Part shown: positions 1-4,810 of the stretch, piece by piece
Layout: each line of letters starts with the position of its first letter
Numbering within the stretch: position 1 is the first letter of the stretch
From: Candidatus Aminicenantota bacterium
GTDB lineage: Bacteria; Acidobacteriota; Aminicenantia; Aminicenantales; UBA4085
Reading direction: 5' to 3'
DNA length: 7,336 nt
NCBI GenBank assembly: GCA_003154255.1
Contig: PMCY01000364.1
Coordinates: 1 to 7,336 of the forward strand
Notes under the pieces: model-generated
What the model was told of the DNA's origin: nothing
Databases searched by the model: none
The model's input: the letters and a program-made list of their open reading frames with translations, nothing else
Position numbers and translations under genes: made by a program

Positions 1-24
1 TGGGTTCGATTCCCTCCTCCGGCA
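1..24 (+). tRNA. 3' end of a tRNA gene (partial; Leu- or Ser-like acceptor)
   Basis: The window opens inside a T-arm: GGG (2-4), the T-loop TTCGATT (5-11) and CCC (12-14), followed by an acceptor 3' strand CTCCGGC (17-23) and a discriminator A at 24. The implied 5' acceptor strand GCCGGAG is common in bacterial tRNA-Leu and some tRNA-Ser, but the anticodon lies outside the window, so the identity is open. Only three T-stem pairs are clean, because T1 faces T15. The next bases are CAA, so the 3' CCA is not encoded and would have to be added by the CCA-adding enzyme. The gene converges on the SOR gene with a 32-base gap that holds nothing recognisable. Confidence 0.75.
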
Positions 25-56
25 CAAACCCCCCGCCTGACCCAAATCGTATCGAA

Positions 57-461
57 TCAGACCGTGAATACGGTTACCCATAGATCATGAATGTTGCAGA
101 AACTGGCGGCCCAGACCGTTCCCTTGAAGCCATCCGGCAGAGTATAGGTCGATTCCGCGGCGTCCGTCGAAACGAACGTCTTTTCGCCCAGCACTTTGCC
201 CTCCGGCGTCAGGAGCGTGTGTTTGACGATGAAGTGTTTCTCCGTCATGGGGTGGGTGTTGACGATTTTGATGGCCGGGCCTTCGAGGGTAACCTTTGGA
301 GCATGGGCCCCCTCTTTGCCGGCCCAACGACCCGGTGCATCCTTGGTGTAAACGAGGCCGGCGGGGAACTTGGAGGGGCCTTGGGCTAAGGCCGCGCCGC
401 TCAGAACGGCCGCTCCCGTCAAAGCCATGGAACCCTTCAGGAAATCGCGTCGTCGTGACAT
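57..461 (-). CDS. Tat-exported single-domain superoxide reductase (desulfoferrodoxin/neelaredoxin iron-site family)
   Basis: This is a 134-residue protein. SORs reduce superoxide to hydrogen peroxide at a non-haem Fe(His)4(Cys) centre without making oxygen, which suits anaerobes. The start at 461 is chosen because AAGGAG (468-473) lies just upstream and the N-terminus then begins with a twin-arginine signal: R4-R5-D-F-L-K followed by a hydrophobic stretch (about 12-26) ending A-L-A-Q. An in-frame ATG at 519-521 lies inside the predicted -35 box and is rejected. Iron ligands can be assigned by comparison with remembered class II SORs: H53, H70 (in HP), H76 (in EKH), C122 and H125 (in CNIHDLW). 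There is no N-terminal desulforedoxin or rubredoxin domain, so an external electron donor is needed, presumably in the periplasm. Odd: the Glu-Lys pair normally just before the first His is not in place (K-E-G-A-H). Family call is firm; activity is inferred. Confidence 0.88.
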   Translation of the reverse strand: MSRRRDFLKGSMALTGAAVLSGAALAQGPSKFPAGLVYTKDAPGRWAGKEGAHAPKVTLEGPAIKIVNTHPMTEKHFIVKHTLLTPEGKVLGEKTFVSTDAAESTYTLPDGFKGTVWAASFCNIHDLWVTVFTV

Positions 462-467
462 GGGAAT

Positions 468-473
468 CTCCTT
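468..473 (-). promoter_or_regulatory. Ribosome binding site that sets the SOR start
   Basis: AAGGAG on the minus strand lies six bases upstream of the ATG at 459-461. This favours the start that gives a complete Tat signal peptide over the longer in-frame alternative at 519-521. Confidence 0.8.
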
Positions 474-492
474 TTTCGTTGTTATGTCATCG

Positions 493-521
493 AATATAGG
501 ATCACTCCGAAGCGAAGTCAA
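493..521 (-). promoter_or_regulatory. Sigma-70-type promoter of the SOR gene
   Basis: Read on the minus strand: -35 TTGACT (521-516, 5 of 6 to consensus), a 17-base spacer, and -10 TATATT (498-493, 5 of 6). Transcription would start near 486, giving a leader of about 25 bases that holds the ribosome binding site. The promoter is back to back with the one at 543-571. Confidence 0.75.
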
Positions 522-542
522 GGAGGCGGGTCGCTGGCGTCT

Positions 543-571
543 TTGGGATCATGGAGCGCCGGTGGTAGAAT
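543..571 (+). promoter_or_regulatory. Candidate sigma-70 promoter of the envelope gene pair
   Basis: -35 TTGGGA (543-548, 4 of 6), a 17-base spacer, and -10 TAGAAT (566-571, 5 of 6). The predicted start near 578 gives a very short leader before the ATG at 592. The -35 boxes of this and the divergent SOR promoter are 21 bases apart. A GGATCA hexamer occurs in both promoters (499-504 and 546-551); this may be chance. Confidence 0.55.
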
Positions 572-591
572 ATATTTCGAAAGAGAGCACG

Positions 592-1131
592 ATGATTCCG
601 TTTGATCGCCGCGGGACCGCGTTGGGGCGCTGCCTCATCGGCGCGACGGCGATCGTGTTGATCTCGGCTTTGCCGGCCGCCGCCGAGCGGCGGGGGATCG
701 ATGTGTCCATCGTCAAAACGGACGGAATGCGCATCGCCGGGGAGCTTTGCGCCGTACGGCCGAATTCGGTCGTCGTCCAGGACGGGCAGGGCGAATCCGG
801 CTATGTTTTCATCGCCGTTTCAGACATCCGCTTCATCGAGAGGGCTAGAATTTCCGCCTGGCTGGGGGCCGCGACGGGATTGCTCCGCTGGGGATTCGTG
901 GGCGCGATCGCCGGGGACGTCATCGCCTTCAATAAGCCATCCTCCCGGAAACGCCTGAGCGCGATTATCGGCGGGCTGATCGGCGGATCGATCGGCGCCT
1001 TTTTTGGGGGATTGAAGGGCGTGCCGACCAAGCGCATTGTCACCATCGACATCGAAGGTCAACCCCGAGAGGTTGTCGTCTCGGCCTTAAGGAAATTGGG
1101 GGCGGCCGCCCGGATCCCCGACGCCTGGTGA
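592..1131 (+). CDS. Exported protein of unknown function with a small beta-type domain and a glycine-zipper-like C-terminal half
   Basis: I do not recognise a named family for this 179-residue protein. Residues 1-31 look like a Sec signal peptide: basic start, hydrophobic 14-27, then P-A-A-A before E32. Residues 36-84 read as a short beta-rich module (K-T-D-G-M-R-I-A-G-E-L, then V-S-D-I-R-F-I) resembling modules often seen in bacterial exported proteins that end in a membrane-inserting tail. Residues 89-113 and 122-141 are Gly/Ala-rich and hydrophobic, with small residues spaced as in glycine zippers (G127, G128, G131, G132, G135, G139, G140). A final segment (146-179) is soluble. The open frame extends far upstream, but 592 is chosen because it follows a promoter and a weak purine-rich site (AAGAGAG, 580-586) and yields the signal peptide. 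The stop overlaps the next gene, so the two are probably co-translated. An outer-membrane or periplasmic role is inferred only. Confidence 0.72.
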   Translation: MIPFDRRGTALGRCLIGATAIVLISALPAAAERRGIDVSIVKTDGMRIAGELCAVRPNSVVVQDGQGESGYVFIAVSDIRFIERARISAWLGAATGLLRWGFVGAIAGDVIAFNKPSSRKRLSAIIGGLIGGSIGAFFGGLKGVPTKRIVTIDIEGQPREVVVSALRKLGAAARIPDAW

Positions 1132-1901
1132 GGGCTCCTGTGAGACTTACCCGCGGACGTTATTTTGCTTTTCTTCTGCTGGCGTTGATCGGCGCTTCCG
1201 CCTGCCGCCCGCGCGTCCGGCCGGTCCCTTCACCGGAATTTCCCGATGTCCACGGCTATTTCATACAGGCCGGCGTTTTTTCCTTGGAAACGCACGCCGC
1301 CGGACTGACCCGCTCCTTGAAAAACCGTTCGGTGCCGGCGTTTTATTTCGCCCATGCCTCGGGGTTTTTCAAAGTCTGGATCGGGCGTTATGCTTCGCGC
1401 GAAATCGCCGAGCGGGCGGCCCGCGCGCTCCTCGCCGATGGCGTCATTCGGGAATTCTTCGTCATCGAAGGAATGGCATTTGCCGCCGCGGCACCGGCGT
1501 CGGCCGGCACCGAGAGCCGCCTGCGCCGCGATCTGGTCGAAACGGCGCGGAGTTTCCTAGACTACCCCTATGCCTGGGGCGGCGCTTCGGCCCGGGAAGG
1601 GTTCGATTGCAGCGGACTGACGATGACGGTCTATCAATTGAACGGATTGAATATGCCCCGCTCAATCTACGACCAGTACGAATCCGGACGCGCCGTGGCC
1701 ATCGATCGCCTCAGCGCGGGCGACCTCGTCTTTTTCGCCACCGGCGGAGACGAGAAGGTCAGCCACGTCGGGATTTATATCGGCGACGGCCGGTTCATTC
1801 ATGCGCCGGGGACGAACAAGACAATCCGAGTGGATTCGCTGGCCAATTCCTATTTTCGGATACGGATCATCGGCGCTCGCGGCTACCTCGGGGATTTTTA
1901 A
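1128..1901 (+). CDS. SPOR-NlpC/P60 lipoprotein, probable peptidoglycan endopeptidase
   Basis: A predicted cell-wall hydrolase of 257 residues. The N-terminus has a hydrophobic segment (about 12-25) and a lipobox-like A-S-A-C, making C26 the likely lipidated residue. Residues 42-113 form a SPOR domain (Y-F-I-Q-A-G-V-F, later F-K-V-W-I-G-R-Y), a module that binds denuded glycan strands at division sites. Residues 132-257 form an NlpC/P60 cysteine peptidase: C161 in DCSG, H213 in SHVGIY and H225 in FIHAPG are the expected catalytic triad. Family members cut gamma-D-Glu-DAP or nearby stem-peptide bonds. The GTG start overlaps the previous stop as GTGA. A second in-frame GTG at 1140 has a slightly better upstream purine tract (GTGAGGG, 1128-1134) and would lose only four residues. 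The operon ends at the terminator at 1997-2022. Domain calls are firm; the exact bond cut is not shown. Confidence 0.9.
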   Translation: MRAPVRLTRGRYFAFLLLALIGASACRPRVRPVPSPEFPDVHGYFIQAGVFSLETHAAGLTRSLKNRSVPAFYFAHASGFFKVWIGRYASREIAERAARALLADGVIREFFVIEGMAFAAAAPASAGTESRLRRDLVETARSFLDYPYAWGGASAREGFDCSGLTMTVYQLNGLNMPRSIYDQYESGRAVAIDRLSAGDLVFFATGGDEKVSHVGIYIGDGRFIHAPGTNKTIRVDSLANSYFRIRIIGARGYLGDF

Positions 1902-1925
1902 ACAGGTTCTGTGAATAACCCTGTT
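1901..1925 (+). other. Short inverted repeat just after the lipoprotein gene
   Basis: AACAGG (1901-1906) and CCTGTT (1920-1925) are exact inverted repeats, and GGTT/AACC can extend the stem with one bulged C. No T-run follows, so it is not a terminator by itself. It may protect the mRNA 3' end or be chance. Confidence 0.3.
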
Positions 1926-1996
1926 GAAAAACCATCTCCGATGCGGCCCATGAAATTGATCCTGCGTTAGTTCTGGCTTTTTGCCCATTGAATGGG

Positions 1997-2022
1997 CGGG
2001 CCTTTCGCGGGGCCCGTTTTTT
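1997..2022 (+). terminator. Rho-independent terminator after the SPOR-NlpC/P60 gene
   Basis: The stem CGGGCCT (1997-2003) pairs with GGGCCCG (2010-2016), six Watson-Crick pairs plus one T-G pair, around a six-base loop. Six T follow (2017-2022). Just upstream, and sharing C1997, is a smaller perfect hairpin GCCCAT-TGA-ATGGGC (1983-1997). It should end the upstream envelope operon. Confidence 0.85.
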
Positions 2023-2049
2023 GACATCGCTACTCTCCTATGCTATAAA
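2021..2049 (+). promoter_or_regulatory. Strong sigma-70-type promoter of the DAP operon
   Basis: -35 TTGACA (2021-2026) is a perfect consensus, with a 17-base spacer and -10 TATAAA (2044-2049, 5 of 6). The first two T of the -35 are the last two of the upstream terminator's T-run. Transcription would start near 2056, leaving a 5' leader of about 70 bases, too short for a lysine riboswitch. Confidence 0.82.
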
Positions 2050-2109
2050 AATTTCCAGAACTCGCCGGATCTTTTCCCGTGATTTTGTTCGCCGGGGTCG
2101 TTGTCCGGC

Positions 2110-2124
2110 CGGTCGAGGAGACCG
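2110..2124 (+). promoter_or_regulatory. Shine-Dalgarno placed in a small hairpin before the dapA-like gene
   Basis: The ribosome binding site GAGGAG (2115-2120) lies five bases before the ATG at 2126 and fixes that start. CGGTC (2110-2114) and GACCG (2120-2124) are exact complements, so most of the site would sit in the five-base loop. A competing stem GCCGG (2091-2095) with CCGGC (2105-2109) lies just upstream. Any regulatory role is inferred. Confidence 0.5.
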
Positions 2125-2125
2125 C

Positions 2126-3019
2126 ATGCTGACAGGCGCTTATACCCTTTTGATAACTCCCTTCGGACCGGACCTCCGTCTGGACGAAGAGGGTTTGCGA
2201 TTACTCGTCCGGACCCAGGTCGAGGGAGGGATCCATGGCCTGGCTCCCCTCGGAGTCAGCGGCGAAAGCCCTGCGCTGAACGGAGCCGAAATTCGCCGGG
2301 TTGTGGAAATTTGCGTCGAGGAAGCGGCCGGCCGGTGCCGCATCGCTCCGGACACGTGTTCCTGCAACCTGGACGTGACCATCGAACGGGCCCGGCTCTA
2401 CGCCGATTTGGGCAGCGATTACGTGGTCGTCTTCGCTCCATACTTGGTCAAACCGACCCAGGCCGGAGTGGTCGATTTTTATCGGCGGGTGGCCGATGCT
2501 TGTCCCGTTCCGATCCTGCTTCACAATGTCCCCGAGCGGGCGGCCGTGGCCATCGAACCCAAATCCTATGCCCAGTTGATCGAGCATCCGAACATCGTCG
2601 GGACCAAGGAGGGGGTTAAGGAGCTTGACCACCTGGCCCGGCTTCTCCACATGTCCCGGGGCAAGGATTTCGCCGTGTTGACGGGAAAAGACGCCACGGC
2701 CTATCCCTTGATCGCCTTCGGCGGCCAAGGGGTGTTCACCGTCGCCGGGAATATCGTCCCGGGCGTCATGCGGGAGTTGACCGAGCTGGCCCTGAAGGGC
2801 GAGCTGGCCAAGGCCGCGGAGATTCACGACGCTTATTATGAGCTTTTCGAAGCTCTCCGCCTGGAAACCAACCCCATGGCCGTCAAGGAAGCCCTGACCC
2901 TCATGGGGCTGCCCGGCGGGCCCCTCCGGCCGCCGCTGACGCGTTTGTCCGCGACGAACAGCGGGCTCTTGAAGCGCCTGCTCGACGAGCGGGGGCTTCT
3001 TCGACATCCGGCCCTGTGA
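2126..3019 (+). CDS. dapA: DapA-family class I aldolase (4-hydroxy-tetrahydrodipicolinate synthase-like, atypical active site)
   Basis: A 297-residue (beta/alpha)8 enzyme of the DHDPS/N-acetylneuraminate lyase superfamily, the usual length. In the DAP pathway DapA condenses pyruvate with aspartate semialdehyde. It aligns to remembered E. coli DapA without net gaps from residue 43 to 161. Kept: the G-x-x-G-E-S loop (43-48), Y106, N134-V-P, R138 and the Schiff-base lysine K161 in GTKEG. Not kept: T44 is V44, T45 is S45, Y107 is L107 and Y133 is H133, so the classical T44/Y107/Y133 triad is missing. The lysine-feedback residues N80 and E84 are C80 and V84. The start at 2126 follows GAGGAG; an upstream extension to 1988 would run through the terminator and promoter and is rejected. 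It is first in a run with dapH, a deacylase and an aminotransferase, which argues for a DAP role. Another pyruvate aldolase specificity remains possible. Confidence 0.85.
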   Translation: MLTGAYTLLITPFGPDLRLDEEGLRLLVRTQVEGGIHGLAPLGVSGESPALNGAEIRRVVEICVEEAAGRCRIAPDTCSCNLDVTIERARLYADLGSDYVVVFAPYLVKPTQAGVVDFYRRVADACPVPILLHNVPERAAVAIEPKSYAQLIEHPNIVGTKEGVKELDHLARLLHMSRGKDFAVLTGKDATAYPLIAFGGQGVFTVAGNIVPGVMRELTELALKGELAKAAEIHDAYYELFEALRLETNPMAVKEALTLMGLPGGPLRPPLTRLSATNSGLLKRLLDERGLLRHPAL

Positions 3020-3032
3020 AAAAGTAATAACC

Positions 3033-3740
3033 ATGGATTATCGACAGATCGCCGATTTGATCGCCAAGAGCAAGAAAATCACTCCGTCCACGGTTTATGT
3101 CCGAGGCCTTTTCCAGGAGGAGGATTTCCTCGAGGCCGGGTTCCAAGCCTTCGGCCAAGGCCGTTTATGGATTCTGATCGGTGATTACCCCGCCATCGAA
3201 ACCTGGCTCAGAAAGCATCGTCGCCGCGTCGCCGGCGCCCATGCCGATATCAAGGCCCGCTATTCGGCTCTCCCTCTGCTGGACCTGCGCCGGGTGGATG
3301 CCCGCATCGAACCCGGCGCCGTCATCCGCGGCGGGGCCAGGATAGGCCGGAACGCGGTCATCATGATGGGCGCCGTCATCAACATCGGAGCGGAGGTCGG
3401 GGCCCGGACGATGATCGACATGAACGCCGTCCTGGGGGCCCGGGCGATTGTCGGGCGGGACTGCCATATCGGAGCCGGCGCGGTCATCGCTGGGGTGCTG
3501 GAGCCGCCCAGCCGCAAGCCGGTGGTCATCCGCGACCACGTCCTGGTCGGGGCCAATACGGTGGTGCTGGAAGGCGTCACGATCGGCCGAGGCAGCGTGG
3601 TGGCGGCCGGAGCCGTCGTCATCAAGGACGTGCCGGCGGGAGTTGTCGTCGCCGGGATTCCCGCCGCGATCATCAAAAAAACGAGCGACGTGGCCAAGGA
3701 AAAGATCGCCCTCCTGCCCAAGCTGCGCGGACGTCGCTGA
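3033..3740 (+). CDS. dapH: 2,3,4,5-tetrahydropyridine-2,6-dicarboxylate N-acetyltransferase (DapH)
   Basis: It transfers acetyl from acetyl-CoA to tetrahydrodipicolinate, giving N-acetyl-2-amino-6-oxopimelate, the step that commits to the acetylase branch of DAP synthesis. The protein has 235 residues, almost the length of Bacillus subtilis DapH. Residues 1-85 match the DapH N-terminal domain ([15 protein letters not shown]). Residues 91-210 are a left-handed beta-helix of hexapeptide repeats, with the DapH-typical [37 protein letters not shown] and G-V-L-E-P-P-S-x-K-P-V-V-I. The N-terminal domain and the E-P-P-S-x-K-P insertion separate it from succinyl-transferring DapD. It starts 13 bases after the dapA-like stop, in A-rich sequence with no clear Shine-Dalgarno, so translational coupling is likely. 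Confidence 0.94.
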   Translation: MDYRQIADLIAKSKKITPSTVYVRGLFQEEDFLEAGFQAFGQGRLWILIGDYPAIETWLRKHRRRVAGAHADIKARYSALPLLDLRRVDARIEPGAVIRGGARIGRNAVIMMGAVINIGAEVGARTMIDMNAVLGARAIVGRDCHIGAGAVIAGVLEPPSRKPVVIRDHVLVGANTVVLEGVTIGRGSVVAAGAVVIKDVPAGVVVAGIPAAIIKKTSDVAKEKIALLPKLRGRR

Positions 3741-3775
3741 GCGGCGGCGGCGCCTCGCCAAGCGGAGAACAAGCC

Positions 3776-4810
3776 ATGGTCGACATATTCGGGCTTCTGC
3801 GGGACCTGATCGCCATTCCCTCGCCCACCGGCGCGGAAGGGCCGCTGACCGATTTTCTGTCCGGCCGATTGTCCGATCTGGGCTGGACCGTCAAAGAACA
3901 GCCCCTTGAAGGTGAACGGCGCAACATCTTGGCCTCCGACGGCCATCGGACGAAAGTGGTCCTGTGCACCCATCTGGACACAGTGCCCGGGGAGACCGAG
4001 GCCCGCGAGGACGAGCAGTTCATCTACGGGCGCGGATCGTGCGATGCCAAGGGCAGCGCCGCAGCCATGATGGCCGCGGCCGAGTGTTTGAAAACGGATG
4101 GCGCGGCGGGAGTGGGCATTCTTTTCGTGGCCGGCGAGGAAACGGACAGCCTGGGAGCGCGCCGGGCCAACGAATGGGGCATCGGATCGCAATTCGTCAT
4201 CGTCGGTGAGCCCACCGACAACCGGCTCGGTTTGGGGCACAAAGGCACCCTGTTCGTCCGTCTGGCCGCGTCCGGCAAACGGGCCCATTCGGCCCTGCCC
4301 CACCTCGGCGAATCGGCCGTGGAAAAGCTCCTCGATCTCCTGGCCGATATCCGAAAAATCCGCTTCGGCGAAGATCCGCGGCTCGGTCCGACCCTGCTCA
4401 ATATCGGCCATATCCAGGGCGGGACGGCCGTCAACGTCGTGGCCGACGAAGCCGCGGCCCTGTTGGCCATCCGGCCGTCCGTCTCGGTATCCGACGTTTT
4501 GAGCCGGCTGGCCGAGGCCGTCGCCGGCCGGGCGGAGATGGAAATCATCACCGCCTCGGAGCCCCAGCGACTTTGGACGCTGCCCGGGTTCCCGACGGCG
4601 GTTTTTCCTTTCGGCACGGACATCCCTTACCTGACGACGCTCGGCAAACCGTTCTTGTACGGCCCCGGCTCGGCCGTCTGGGCCCACGCCGCCGACGAAC
4701 GGGTCGAGAAAAAGCAGCTGCTTGAGGCCGTCGCCGGATACCGGATCCTGGTGGGCCGCCTTCTGGCGGGGGAAGCCGTCCAAGGCCCTCCGGGAGGAGC
4801 GCGCCCATGA
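3776..4810 (+). CDS. M20-family metallo-deacylase (DapE/ArgE/LysK type), probable N-acetyl-DAP deacetylase
   Basis: A 344-residue di-zinc hydrolase. By context it should remove the acetyl group from N-acetyl-LL-diaminopimelate to give LL-DAP. Expected metal and catalytic residues are present: H66 and D68 in THLDTVP, D90 in GRGSCDAKG, E121-E122 (general base and ligand), E145 in GEPT, and H304 near the C-terminus in GPGSAVWAH. Residues 152-255 are the lid/dimerisation domain, with the conserved R169-A-H171-S. Overall it reads closer to ArgE/LysK/DapE than to the amidohydrolase-type (YkuR-like) deacetylase that accompanies DapH in Bacillus. The start at 3776 follows GGAG (3764-3767), 35 bases after the dapH stop. 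Its stop overlaps the next start as ATGA. Substrate could instead be an N-succinyl or N-acetyl amino acid; the operon makes N-acetyl-DAP the best guess. Confidence 0.88.
   Translation: MVDIFGLLRDLIAIPSPTGAEGPLTDFLSGRLSDLGWTVKEQPLEGERRNILASDGHRTKVVLCTHLDTVPGETEAREDEQFIYGRGSCDAKGSAAAMMAAAECLKTDGAAGVGILFVAGEETDSLGARRANEWGIGSQFVIVGEPTDNRLGLGHKGTLFVRLAASGKRAHSALPHLGESAVEKLLDLLADIRKIRFGEDPRLGPTLLNIGHIQGGTAVNVVADEAAALLAIRPSVSVSDVLSRLAEAVAGRAEMEIITASEPQRLWTLPGFPTAVFPFGTDIPYLTTLGKPFLYGPGSAVWAHAADERVEKKQLLEAVAGYRILVGRLLAGEAVQGPPGGARP

Noticed and set aside
370..591. N-terminal extension of the glycine-zipper protein from an ATG at 370.
   Set aside because: This stretch is antisense to the SOR gene and both promoters, and it would bury the signal peptide that starts at 592.
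1609..1618. A second copy of the tRNA-end decamer GGGTTCGATT, which might mark an attachment site.
   Set aside because: The match is only ten bases and lies in the NlpC/P60 gene, where it encodes the conserved G-F-D before the catalytic Cys. No integrase or element boundary is present.
1988..2125. N-terminal extension of the DapA-like protein from an ATG at 1988.
   Set aside because: It would run through the terminator and the promoter, and the family's conserved start (M-L-T-G-A) fits the ATG at 2126 behind GAGGAG.
2050..2125. Lysine riboswitch in the leader of the DAP operon.
   Set aside because: The leader is only about 70 bases; lysine riboswitches are much longer and none of their conserved core was seen.
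2201..3034. Minus-strand open frame of 277 codons opposite the dapA-like gene.
   Set aside because: It is fully antisense to a well-supported gene, has no ribosome binding site or recognisable motif, and is explained by codon bias.
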